A stretch of DNA of 64,000 bases from an uncultured Thermoguttaceae bacterium. GTDB taxonomy: Bacteria; Planctomycetota; Planctomycetia; Pirellulales; Thermoguttaceae. Below, piece after piece: positions 25,102-34,482 of the stretch. Position numbers and translations under genes: made by a program. Location of the stretch: NCBI GenBank assembly GCA_938042245.1, contig CALIRO010000009.1, forward strand, positions 1-64,000, given 5' to 3'. How positions within the stretch are numbered: the first letter of the stretch is position 1; the number at the start of each line of letters is the position of its first letter. The notes under the pieces were generated by a model. The model was not told the origin of the DNA. It searched no databases and worked only from the letters and a program-made list of their open reading frames with translations.

Positions 25102-25392
25102 ATCTACGTGTCCTCCCAGCGAGTCGAGGCCCCTTTTCCTATTATCCTTTTGGGCCTCTTTCCCCACAACCCATTGCCTCCCTTTCTAACCCCATCCGGA
25201 GGGGAATAGTTCTGGTTTTGGGAAGAGGATACCTCTTTGGAGGGGGATCAGAACCCTATCCCAAACTGACAGGGGGCGACACGCTATACCCAGACAAAAT
25301 GCAGGCAGTCCGTTTGAACAAAAAGAGCCCTGCTCAGCCAGGTATCCTAGCTCCAAGGTCCTTTCGCCTAAAGCCCACTTTGGGATAAGGGG

Positions 25393-26136
25393 TTAATCGA
25401 GTTGGTCTGGCTGGGCACGGAGGCTGTAGCGCTTGGCTGCAAAGGGCCAATTCACATAGTTCCAAAAGCCTTCGACAAACCGGGCTCGCTCATTCCGGTA
25501 GTCGATGTAGTAGGCATGTTCCCAAACGTCGATGGTAAGGACGGGCTCTTTATCATACTTTAGGGGGGTATCGGCATTCGATAGGGCCATGATGGAAAGT
25601 TTGCCATCTTTGTCGGCAGCCAACCAGGCCCAGCCAGAACCAAATAGCTTCACCGCTGCATCGGAAAAAGCCTTTTTAAACTCTTCGAGGCTTCCGAAAT
25701 CCCGGCGGATCGCCTCGGCCAGCTCACCGGTAGGTTCTCCTCCCCCCTTTGGGGCCATGCAATTCCAGTAGAAAGTGTGGTTCCACCCTTGGGCGGCATT
25801 GTTAAAAACCGGCCCGGTCGAAGAAATCACTACCTGCCGAAGGCTCATCTGGGCTTCGGGTTTTCCTTCTACTAAGGCGTTTAGGTTTTTGAAATAGGCG
25901 GCGTGGTGCTTACCGTAGTGGAACCGAATTTGTTCCTCTGAGAGATACGGTACCAAAGCATCCATTGAATAGGGCAACGGTGGTTGTTGGAACGGCATCT
26001 TTCGTTCTCCTGCAAACAAAGAACTTTCTCCTAAAGACGAGATTTCCGAGTGTGGAAGATGAAAGACTTCCCATAGCCCCACCCCCACACCCAAAGAACC
26101 TTTCAAAAACTTCCGTCTGGATAAAGAAGCCATCAT
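25393..26136 (-). CDS. Fe/Mn superoxide dismutase with Tat-type N-terminus
   Basis: FHYGKHHAAYFKNLNALVEG...QGWNHTFYWNCMAPKGGG...GSGWAWLA...TIDVWEHAYYIDYRNERARFVEGFWNYVNW; N-terminal SRRKFLKGSLGVGVG. Confidence 0.93.
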   Translation of the reverse strand: MMASLSRRKFLKGSLGVGVGLWEVFHLPHSEISSLGESSLFAGERKMPFQQPPLPYSMDALVPYLSEEQIRFHYGKHHAAYFKNLNALVEGKPEAQMSLRQVVISSTGPVFNNAAQGWNHTFYWNCMAPKGGGEPTGELAEAIRRDFGSLEEFKKAFSDAAVKLFGSGWAWLAADKDGKLSIMALSNADTPLKYDKEPVLTIDVWEHAYYIDYRNERARFVEGFWNYVNWPFAAKRYSLRAQPDQLD

Positions 26137-26241
26137 CTACTCCTATCCTAAAAAGGGAGGAAACTTCCCTCATTCGGGGACGTAGCATCGAGCGAAGAAA
26201 TCGACTGGTTGATTTTAGGAATTATCCGGGCGGAGGCAAGG

Positions 26242-26352
26242 GAGGGGGGCTTTTACTTTGATAGTTTTTGGAAGGAGTATCCAATGCTGCCATCGCCAGC
26301 CCCACGGGTACGAGGGGGGGAGTTTATCTTTGATACTTTTTGGGGGTATTAT
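26242..26352. repeat. Imperfect direct repeat pair in a divergent intergenic region
   Basis: GAGGGGGGCTTTTACTTTGATAGTTTTTGGAAGGAGTAT (26242-26280) and GAGGGGGGGAGTTTATCTTTGATACTTTTTGGGGGTATTAT (from 26312); the second runs into hairpin GGGGG-N7-CCCCC (26342-26358). Confidence 0.6.
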
Positions 26353-26516
26353 TCCCCCATTATGTTTTCTGGGATAAAGGTCTTGCAACTCAGCGAAATT
26401 GCGGAACTTACTCCCCTTTGCGGGGTTGGATTCCTCGGAGGTCGTCTGGAAGGTGGAACTCTCGGTGGGCGAGGGTGTTCTAGACGACCAAGGCCCTTTT
26501 TGGGGAGGGAAGTCGT

Positions 26517-27254
26517 ATGCGTAGGCGGTGGATGGCTGTTGTGGCAGCGGGATTGGCAGTTTGCTTGGTAGGCGGGGCTCTGTGGGCCCAACCGCCAGCG
26601 GCTCAGCCGGGCGGACGCGGGGGGCCGGGAAGATTTTTCGCTCCCATGGGTGGACCGGGTGGCCGGTTGATGCTCCTGATGAACCCGGCAGTGGTCAAAG
26701 AACTGGAACTGACCGAAGAGCAGCAGGCGAAACTCCGGGAAATCGGCCAGCAGATGCGGGAGCGGATGCGGGAACAGTTCAGCGGGTTCCGAGACCTTTC
26801 GCCTGAGGAGCGGGAAGCTCGCTTCCGCGAAATGCGAGAAAAAATGGAAGCCCAGGTCAAGGAGATCCAAGAGAAGGTGAATCAAATCCTCCTGCCCCAT
26901 CAGGTGAAACGATTGGATCAGATTAGCTTCCAGATGCGTGCCCGGATCGGCGGCGGAGGTCTGGGAGGCCTGATTGACGACCAGGAGATGGTCAAACAAT
27001 TGGGCCTCACGGAAGAGCAAGTCCAAAAGCTCCGTCAAATCCGAGACGAAGCCCGAGAACGGCTCCGGACTTTGCCGCAACAAATTCAAAAAGAGGCCGA
27101 GGAAAAGGCCATGAACGTCCTGACCGAGCAGCAAAAGCAAATGCTCAAGGAGCTGATGGGCGAGCGGTTTGAGATGCCGATGGGCTTTGGGCCTGGAGGA
27201 CCAGGTGCCCGCCGGGGCCAGCGGGGTGGCGAAACACCCCAACCAAAACAATAA
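26517..27254 (+). CDS. Secreted LTxxQ/Spy-like helical protein
   Basis: Signal peptide; two LTEEQ(Q/V)xKLR(E/Q)I motifs and NPAVVKELELTEEQQAKLREIGQQMRERM; GGGGAGGGA upstream of ATG. Confidence 0.7.
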   Translation: MRRRWMAVVAAGLAVCLVGGALWAQPPAAQPGGRGGPGRFFAPMGGPGGRLMLLMNPAVVKELELTEEQQAKLREIGQQMRERMREQFSGFRDLSPEEREARFREMREKMEAQVKEIQEKVNQILLPHQVKRLDQISFQMRARIGGGGLGGLIDDQEMVKQLGLTEEQVQKLRQIRDEARERLRTLPQQIQKEAEEKAMNVLTEQQKQMLKELMGERFEMPMGFGPGGPGARRGQRGGETPQPKQ

Positions 27255-27604
27255 CACTCAACAAACACTCCACAAACAATACAACATTACGGAGAACCCC
27301 CCTTTCCAGGGGGCAATCGGGAAAGTCCAGTTTTTAGGAGGGCGTCCTTAAGCCGGAACTAACAGTGGATGTTTCCCTCCTTCCCCTCGCCTTTCAGAAG
27401 GAACCAGAGGTGCCGGGGAAAAGGGATTTCTCCGTTTCTCGGACGAAGAGGGGCTTCCTTTGGTTTTCAGAAGCCTTCTCTAAAAGGTATAGGGAATGCC
27501 AAGAATGGAGCCCAACTGGGGAGATAATTTAGGTAAAATACACAAAACAGAAAAATATCCCGTGGTCTTGGGAAAAATAGAGAGGTAGAGATACAATAAA
27601 AAGG

Positions 27605-27643
27605 AGGGGGAGGAGGGCCTCGAAGGGGGAGACTCCTCCCCCT
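27605..27643. terminator. Strong GC hairpin in a polypurine-rich intergenic region
   Basis: AGGGGGAGGAG (27605-27615) pairs with CTCCTCCCCCT (27633-27643), 17-nt loop. Confidence 0.4.
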
Positions 27644-27923
27644 ATTGCCTTATGGGAACTTATTGGAATTGGGGAGGCAGCCTCCCTCCCTTCAAGATTG
27701 GAGGACAGTCTCCGAACAAGTAGAAGAAGCCCGGTTGGATTTTCACCTTAGGGGAGCATGGGCAGATTCCACGGATGGAAAGATTTAGTGCTTGTTAGGG
27801 GGGAGACGAAGTGGAGTTTTTGAACGGATGGGTTTGAAGGGAAACTGAAGAGGCGAACCAGCGAACCGAGTGGGGTTTTTCTTTGGCGATCCATCCTACC
27901 CCCACGATAAGGGGGAGCCGCCC

Positions 27924-29627
27924 ATGGAAGTTGGGGAAATTTTAGTTAAAAAAGGTCTTCTTAGCCAGCGGCAGTTGGCCGAGCTTCGGCAGGCCCAAAC
28001 CGATGGTCTGCGCCTGGATCAGGTGGCGGTCCAAAAGGGGCTGGTTAGTGAGGAGGCGGTGCTGCGGGCTTTAGCTGAAGAAATGGGCCTGCAGTACATC
28101 GAGCTGAGCGAAACGGAAATTGATCTGGAGTTGCTGAAGCGATTTCCCCAGCGATTTATCCATCGGGAAGGGTTATTCCCGATTTGCCAGCGGAACGGCA
28201 CCCTGGTGGTGGCTACCAGTGATCCGTTTAATTTGTATCCGTTGGACGAATTGGCCGCTGCCACGGGCATGACGGTTACGCCGGTGCTGGCCAGTCGGCT
28301 GGAGATCGCCAAGCTGATCAAGGCCCATCTGGGCGTGGGCAGTGAGACGATCGAAAGTCTGCTGGCGCAGACGGAAGAGGCGCCGGTGGAATTGGTCGGC
28401 CAGATCGAGACGGACGGGTCGGAGCTATCGGAGCTAGCTCAGGAGCCGTCGGTGGTTCGGCTGGTTAATGAGATTTTGCTGGAAGCGATCGAGGCCCGGG
28501 CCAGCGACATCCATATTGAATCCCAGCCTTCGGGGTTGAAGATTCGGTATCGGATCGACGGCATTTTACATCCCCAGCCCGTACCGCCGGAAATCACCCG
28601 TTTTCAGGCGGCCATTATTAGCCGGATCAAGATCATGGCCCGGCTGAATATTGCTGAACGGCGTCTGCCCCAGGATGGCCGGATCCAACTGAAAGTCAAA
28701 GGCCGAGAGGTGGACGTGCGGGTCTCGGTCATCCCGATGATTCATGGCGAGGGGGTCGTATTGCGCCTGTTGGACAAAGGGGCCATGGAGTTTACCCTCT
28801 CGAAACTCGGCATGGAGGAGGAGATTTATCGGACCTATCAGGAACTGATCCGGCTGCCGCATGGCATCATCCTGGTAACTGGGCCGACCGGTTCGGGCAA
28901 AACCACTACTTTGTATAGCTCCCTGTTAGAGATCCGCAGCGAAGAGACCAAGATTATCACCACCGAAGATCCGGTGGAATATCGGCTGGAAGGGATCAAT
29001 CAGATTCAGGTGCATCCGAAGATTGGGCTTAGCTTTGCCAATTCGCTGCGGGCGATTTTGCGGCACGACCCGGATATTGTGCTGGTGGGCGAGATTCGGG
29101 ACCTGGAGACGGCCGAAAATGCCATCCAGGCGGCTCTTACAGGACATTTGGTCTTTAGCACGTTGCACACCAACGATGCGGCCACAGCGTTTACTCGGCT
29201 GGTGGATATGGGGGTGGAGCCGTTTTTGGTCTCCAGTACTGTCGAAGCGGTCATGGCGCAGCGGTTGGTGCGCACGCTGTGCCCTCATTGTAAGCAACCG
29301 TTTTTCCCACGCCGGGATGAACTGCCCAAAGATTTCCCTTATGAGCAACTGATGGCTAGCGGCGGCAAGATTTATCGGCCGGTCGGATGCCGGGCTTGTC
29401 GGCATGTCGGCTATTTGGGCCGGGTAGGCATCTTTGAACTGCTGGTTTCCAGCGATCGGATTCGGCAACTGGCCCATGACCGGGCCACTGCTTGGGAAAT
29501 TCGGCGGGCCGCCTTGGAAGAAGGAATGACCACACTCCGCCAAGATGGCTGGCGCAAGGTGCTGGCTGGTCGAACGACCGTCGAAGAAGTCCTTCGGGTA
29601 ACCAAGGGAGACCGGCTGGAAGATTAG
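27924..29627 (+). CDS. gspE: Type II secretion / type IV pilus assembly ATPase GspE/PilB
   Basis: [20 protein letters not shown]-domain, [15 protein letters not shown] Walker [52 protein letters not shown]...CRACRHVGY zinc motif. Confidence 0.97.
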   Translation: MEVGEILVKKGLLSQRQLAELRQAQTDGLRLDQVAVQKGLVSEEAVLRALAEEMGLQYIELSETEIDLELLKRFPQRFIHREGLFPICQRNGTLVVATSDPFNLYPLDELAAATGMTVTPVLASRLEIAKLIKAHLGVGSETIESLLAQTEEAPVELVGQIETDGSELSELAQEPSVVRLVNEILLEAIEARASDIHIESQPSGLKIRYRIDGILHPQPVPPEITRFQAAIISRIKIMARLNIAERRLPQDGRIQLKVKGREVDVRVSVIPMIHGEGVVLRLLDKGAMEFTLSKLGMEEEIYRTYQELIRLPHGIILVTGPTGSGKTTTLYSSLLEIRSEETKIITTEDPVEYRLEGINQIQVHPKIGLSFANSLRAILRHDPDIVLVGEIRDLETAENAIQAALTGHLVFSTLHTNDAATAFTRLVDMGVEPFLVSSTVEAVMAQRLVRTLCPHCKQPFFPRRDELPKDFPYEQLMASGGKIYRPVGCRACRHVGYLGRVGIFELLVSSDRIRQLAHDRATAWEIRRAALEEGMTTLRQDGWRKVLAGRTTVEEVLRVTKGDRLED

Positions 29628-29702
29628 TGTCTCTGTGCCTTCGACGGGGGTTGGCATCGGAAAGGTTTCCCGAAGAGGATTCAATAGCGAGGGATTGGAG
29701 CG

Positions 29703-30923
29703 GTGCCTGAGTTTACGTATGTGGCTCGCAAAGCAAGCGGCGAGAAGGTAACCGGCGCCCTGGCGGCGGCCACTCGTCAGGAGGTGCTGGCGGTGTTGGC
29801 CTCGCAGTCCCTATTTCCTTTAGAAATTCGAGCGGAATCGCCCCGCCGCCAGTTCACCAGCCGCCGCCGGATCCCCATGCAACTGTTGGCCATCACCTAC
29901 AGCCAACTGGCCGACCTGTTGCGCAGTGGAGTGCCCCTGCTGCGGGCTTTGGATGTACTGCGTCGGCAGACGGCCCATGTCCGATTGGCCGAGATCCTTT
30001 CCGATATTCACGATCGGGTGGAAGACGGGGCCACCTTGGGCGACGCCATGGCCCGGTTTGAACATCTGTTTGGTGAAATGGCCGTCAGCATGATCCGAGC
30101 CGGCGGCGAAGGCGGCTTTTTGGAAGAGGCTCTGGCCCGGGTGGCCGAGTTTACCGAAACCCAAGACGACCTGCGCCGCCGCACCCTGGGTGCCATGGCC
30201 TATCCGATGATGTTGGCGGTGGTAGGGATCTTGGTGGTTACCGGCTTGGTGCTGTTTGTGGTGCCTCGGTTTGAGCAGCTTTTTGGTCGGCTCAGAGAAC
30301 GGGGGGAACTGCCGGCGCTAACAGATTGGCTATTATGGGCCAGCAACCTGCCGTGGCGATGGGACTTTTGGATGCCTTGGGGGGCGGGGATTTTGGGCGG
30401 CCTGATTCTAGGCGGAGCGGCCTTGTGGCGCTGGCTCCAGACCGAGCCGGGCCGATTGTGGCGGGATCAGATGAAATTACGTCTTCCGGTCGTCGGCGGC
30501 ATTTTTCTGAGTCTTTCGATTGCTCGGTTTTGCCGAGTCCTGGGCACCATGCTCCGAAATGGGGTACCGATTTTGCGCTCCCTTCAGGTGGCTAGCGATG
30601 CGGCCGGCAACCGGGTATTGGCCGAGGCGATTAAAAAAGCGACCGAAAACATCCGGGCGGGGCAAAACTTGGCAGGTCCATTGGCATCGAGCGGCCATTT
30701 CCCGCCGACCGTCCTTGCTATGATTGCTGTGGCCGAGGAATCCAACACCCTGGAGACCGTGCTCATCCAGATTGCGGATTCGCTGGAAAAACGTACATGG
30801 CGGCAACTGGATTTGGCTGTCCGGCTGCTGGAACCGGTCATGTTGTTGCTCCTAGCTGGGGCCGTGCTTTTGGTCCTGGTAGGTCTATTGTATCCGATGT
30901 TTAAGATGAGTTATGCCCTGTAA
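29703..30923 (+). CDS. gspF: Type II secretion inner-membrane platform protein GspF/PilC
   Basis: MPEFTYVARKASGEKVTGALAAATRQEVLAVLASQSLFPLEI...; repeated GspF domain. Confidence 0.95.
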   Translation: MPEFTYVARKASGEKVTGALAAATRQEVLAVLASQSLFPLEIRAESPRRQFTSRRRIPMQLLAITYSQLADLLRSGVPLLRALDVLRRQTAHVRLAEILSDIHDRVEDGATLGDAMARFEHLFGEMAVSMIRAGGEGGFLEEALARVAEFTETQDDLRRRTLGAMAYPMMLAVVGILVVTGLVLFVVPRFEQLFGRLRERGELPALTDWLLWASNLPWRWDFWMPWGAGILGGLILGGAALWRWLQTEPGRLWRDQMKLRLPVVGGIFLSLSIARFCRVLGTMLRNGVPILRSLQVASDAAGNRVLAEAIKKATENIRAGQNLAGPLASSGHFPPTVLAMIAVAEESNTLETVLIQIADSLEKRTWRQLDLAVRLLEPVMLLLLAGAVLLVLVGLLYPMFKMSYAL

Positions 30924-30936
30924 AGGAGATCATCCG

Positions 30937-31404
30937 ATGAACCTGTCCGGACAATGGCGAAGAGGTCCGAAGCGGCCAACGGACCCGCCCCGCCACGCAT
31001 TGACCCTGATCGAGGTGCTATTAGTGCTGGCGATTTTGGTGATTATTGCTTCGCTGGCAGTAACCGCTTACGGGCCGATGCAGCGGAAGGCGTACATTCG
31101 AGCGGCTGAAGCCCAGATCAAAGCCTTTAAGACCCCCTTGCAAGCGTATTACTTGGACTTGAACTGCTATCCGACGACCCAGCAGGGATTGGACGCTTTG
31201 CGCAATCCGCCTGGAGATCTGCCCAACCCGGCCAAATGGAACGGTCCGTATCTGGATAGCGAGGTGCCGTTGGATCCCTGGGGCCGACCGTATCAATACG
31301 AATGTCCAGGTAGATATAACCCGGACAGTTATGATCTTTGGTCCCTGGGCCCTGACGGCCAAAGCGGCACGGACGACGACATCGGCAATTGGATGGTCCA
31401 ATGA
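30937..31404 (+). CDS. gspG: Major pseudopilin GspG
   Basis: ALTLIEVLLVLAILVIIASLAVTAYGPMQRKAYIRAAEAQIKAF...YYLDLNCYPTTQQGLDALRNPP...GPYLDSEVPLDPWGRPYQYECPG. Confidence 0.95.
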   Translation: MNLSGQWRRGPKRPTDPPRHALTLIEVLLVLAILVIIASLAVTAYGPMQRKAYIRAAEAQIKAFKTPLQAYYLDLNCYPTTQQGLDALRNPPGDLPNPAKWNGPYLDSEVPLDPWGRPYQYECPGRYNPDSYDLWSLGPDGQSGTDDDIGNWMVQ

Positions 31405-32132
31405 GGATCTACTTCTGTCCCGGAAGCCGCCGATCCCCTTTGCCGCCCAATGGGTGGTATCAGGGCAATCTATGTCTATTAGTCCATCCATGGATCCAGC
31501 AGGTTTTTTGCCCAAGCGAGCATTGTCCGTGCAGTGGGCAACCCCCCAAACAGCCCAACGGCGTTACCCTGCTGGAGGTTATGTTGACCTTGGCAGTGCT
31601 GGTGCTTTTAGGCGGCATTGCCTGGCCGGTCTTGAGCAGGGCCTTTGAGAACCAACGGCTCAAGAAATCGGCCGACATCATTCGAGCCGAGTGGACCCAG
31701 GCCCGGGTGCAGGCTATGAGCACCGGATACGTGTATATCTTCCAGTTTACGCCGGGGCAGGACCGGTACAGCAGCTACCGGCGGGTAGCCTCGGAAGTAG
31801 AACTTTCGTCGGAGGGGCAGTTCCAGGCGGTCCAACCGGAGGCCCTGGAACCGTTCGGCAAAGAACACTCCTTGCCGGAAGGCATCCGTTTTGCCGGAGG
31901 CGAAGTGCTGTGGGATACAAGGGCTGAAATGTATAGCATTAATAGCCCGGCCTTTTTATCGTCGGATCAAGGATGGTCCAGCCCGATTTTCTTTTATCCG
32001 GATGGGACCACTTCCACCGCCCGGCTGGTCCTGGAGAACGAGCGGGGCCGACGCATTGATATTTCCCTGCGAGGCCTAACCGGCATGGTCTCCCGAAGCG
32101 ATATTTACACCGCCGAGGAGGCCCAACCATGA
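31389..32132 (+). CDS. GspH/FimT-like pseudopilin
   Basis: NGVTLLEVMLTLAVLVLLGGIAWPVLSRAFENQRLKKSADIIRAEWTQARVQAMSTG; operon position after GspG. Confidence 0.8.
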   Translation: MDGPMRIYFCPGSRRSPLPPNGWYQGNLCLLVHPWIQQVFCPSEHCPCSGQPPKQPNGVTLLEVMLTLAVLVLLGGIAWPVLSRAFENQRLKKSADIIRAEWTQARVQAMSTGYVYIFQFTPGQDRYSSYRRVASEVELSSEGQFQAVQPEALEPFGKEHSLPEGIRFAGGEVLWDTRAEMYSINSPAFLSSDQGWSSPIFFYPDGTTSTARLVLENERGRRIDISLRGLTGMVSRSDIYTAEEAQP

Positions 32133-32770
32133 GGCAAACCCTTCGCCAGGCGCCAATCCGGCTGGCCAGAGAGGTTGTCGTCAGGGGGGTGCCGCCGCCA
32201 AGTCCGTCGCTACGTAGGAGGGCGTCAGTCCGGCTGGCCAACCAGGCTATCGCCAGGCCACCCAGAGGCCGTCGTGGGCAGGCCTTTTCGCTGTTGGAAG
32301 TGATCTTGGCTTTGACAATTTTGGGCGTCAGCCTGGCCGTGCTGGGAGAACTGGCCCGATGGGGGCTTCGTCATGCCGCCTACAGCCGAGATATGACCCA
32401 GGCCCAACTTCTGTGCGAAAGCAAAATGGCGGAAATTGTGGCCGGGATCAGTTGGCCGGAACCAGCCGCCAGTGTCCCCTTTGCCGCCGAAGACCTGCTA
32501 GACCCGAACGATCCGGTCGGCTGGGTTTATACGATTGAACTGGCGGAGACCGATCAGCCGGGCCTGGTAGCGGTGGCGGTAACCGTTTCGCAAAACCTGC
32601 CGCCGGAACGAAAACCAGTCCAATGCACTCTGGTCCGATGGATTCCCGATCCGGGGCTGCAAAGCTATGACATGGCCACGGAAGCGGCCGCAGAAGCCTT
32701 GCAAAACCAGCAATCGGCTTCGTCGGGTTCTACCAACGTGAGAGGCTCAACCGGAGGAACTCCGCCATGA
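32129..32770 (+). CDS. GspI-like pseudopilin
   Basis: QAFSLLEVILALTILGVSLAVLGELARWGLRHAAYSRDMTQAQLLCESKMAEIVAG; overlaps neighbouring genes by 4 bp. Confidence 0.8.
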   Translation: MRQTLRQAPIRLAREVVVRGVPPPSPSLRRRASVRLANQAIARPPRGRRGQAFSLLEVILALTILGVSLAVLGELARWGLRHAAYSRDMTQAQLLCESKMAEIVAGISWPEPAASVPFAAEDLLDPNDPVGWVYTIELAETDQPGLVAVAVTVSQNLPPERKPVQCTLVRWIPDPGLQSYDMATEAAAEALQNQQSASSGSTNVRGSTGGTPP

Positions 32771-34482
32771 ACCGTATGTTAGCGAGGCTCTTTCCTCCGG
32801 AGGCGGAAGGAGGAATTCTCCCCCCTTGTATGCTTTGGCCAAGAGGGGTGGTCGGAAGGGGGCTTAGGCGGCCTGGGATGACGCTGTTGGAAGTGATCTT
32901 GGCCTTGGCCTTGTCGCTCCTGGTGTTGATGGGATTGAGCATGGCGATTGATTCCCATTTGCGGGTGGTGGATCGGAGCCGTCGGCAGGTGGAGCAGGCA
33001 CTGTTGGCCCGCTCGTTACTGCATCGGATTGCCGACGACATTCGCAGCGCCATCCGATACGATCCGCAGAACATTCGGGCGTTGGTGCCGCAGTTGAGCA
33101 CGCCGAGCCTGGAAGATTTGGCGGCTCAGGCTGGTCTGGGCCAAATGGATTTTAGCGACATCGAGGACCCGGAAGCCACCGCCGCGGAGACCACTCCCCA
33201 GCCGCCTGTGCCGGGCATCTATGGTAATCGCTATGAGCTGTACATCGATCTGAGCCGGCTGCCCCGCCTGGATCAGTTCCAATATGAACTTATATCCACC
33301 GAAGGAAGCCCTATCTTGGACCGTACTAGTGAAGTAAAGCGGGTTGCTTATTATGTGGTTCGGCCGGAGCTGAGGGCGGCAGCGGAGGTAGCCGAGGCGG
33401 CCGGCCTGCTCGGTCAAAGCGGCCTGGTGCGATGGGAACTGGATCGGGCCGTCAGTCTCCTGGCCGCCGAAGAAGGTACCTTGACGGATATCGAACGCCA
33501 AGCCGAGCCGCTGGCCCCGGAAGTGCTGGGCATCGAATTTGAATATTTCGACGGCCAGCAGTGGCTGCCGGAGTGGGATAGCCAGGTGATGGGGGGCCTG
33601 CCGGTGGCGATCCGAATTGCCTTGGCCTTGGCTTCGGAAGAGCCGAGCTCTGCCAGCGCCGGCCTTTGGGGAATGTTTTCGGGCGGTTCGAGCAGCCCGG
33701 CGGAGCCGATCATCTACCGAATGCTGGTGCATCTGCCCGCCTCGGCCCCCATGCAGGATACCAGTACCTTGGAAAGCCTGCTGGAAACGATGGAAACCCA
33801 GGAGTCCGAGGGGACCAGCCAACCTCAGCAGGCTAAACAAGCAGCCAGTGCTTCTCCCTTGGGCGATTCGTTGGGTACTGGGCCGGATCAGATGGGCCAG
33901 TCGGGCACAGGCGGCGCTGGTCGGCCAGGGGTGGGCTTACCCGGCGGTTTTGGCGCCGGCGGCTTCGGACCAGGTGGGTTTCAACCAGCTCAAGCTGCTG
34001 GAGGTAGGCCAGGCGGGTTTGGTGCAGGTCAGAGGCCAGGAGGCGGTGCACCTGGGGGAATAGGGCCCCCTGGTAGCTCCGGCAGCGGACCGGCCAACAG
34101 GCCAGGGGGGCGTTCCGGCCGATCGGGACCTGGCGGCCAAGGCCCAGGCAGTCCAGGACCTGCAGTTGGTCCTGGCGGCCGAGGTTCCCCCGGAGGCTCT
34201 GCCCCAGCGTCTCCATCGGCTGGTTCTGGATCTGGACGTAGTAGCAGTTTCTTTGGAGGCCGAAGTCCAGGCGGCGCCGGTCTGGGTGGGGCTTCCGGTT
34301 TTACGCCTGGTTCTGGCAGCCGGGGCAACATGAGGGCTGGCCAAAGCTCCGGTAGCTCCAGCGGAAGTCCCTTCGGCGGAGGCGGCAGCAGCGGCGGCAG
34401 TGGTTTTCGAGCCACCCCCTCTGGCGCCGCTTCTAGTGGAGTGGGGGCTGGCGGCTCCTCCAGCGGAGGTGTCCCTCGATGA
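32767..34482 (+). CDS. GspJ-like pseudopilin with long Gly/Ser/Pro-rich C-terminal tail
   Basis: GMTLLEVILALALSLLVLMGLSMAIDSHLRVVDRSRRQVEQALLARSLLHRIADDIRSAI; about 210-aa low-complexity tail from about 33840. Confidence 0.8.
   Translation: MNRMLARLFPPEAEGGILPPCMLWPRGVVGRGLRRPGMTLLEVILALALSLLVLMGLSMAIDSHLRVVDRSRRQVEQALLARSLLHRIADDIRSAIRYDPQNIRALVPQLSTPSLEDLAAQAGLGQMDFSDIEDPEATAAETTPQPPVPGIYGNRYELYIDLSRLPRLDQFQYELISTEGSPILDRTSEVKRVAYYVVRPELRAAAEVAEAAGLLGQSGLVRWELDRAVSLLAAEEGTLTDIERQAEPLAPEVLGIEFEYFDGQQWLPEWDSQVMGGLPVAIRIALALASEEPSSASAGLWGMFSGGSSSPAEPIIYRMLVHLPASAPMQDTSTLESLLETMETQESEGTSQPQQAKQAASASPLGDSLGTGPDQMGQSGTGGAGRPGVGLPGGFGAGGFGPGGFQPAQAAGGRPGGFGAGQRPGGGAPGGIGPPGSSGSGPANRPGGRSGRSGPGGQGPGSPGPAVGPGGRGSPGGSAPASPSAGSGSGRSSSFFGGRSPGGAGLGGASGFTPGSGSRGNMRAGQSSGSSSGSPFGGGGSSGGSGFRATPSGAASSGVGAGGSSSGGVPR

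Noticed and set aside
26349-27257. 302-aa minus-strand ORF
   Set aside because: Antisense to the LTxxQ gene; Leu-rich shadow translation.
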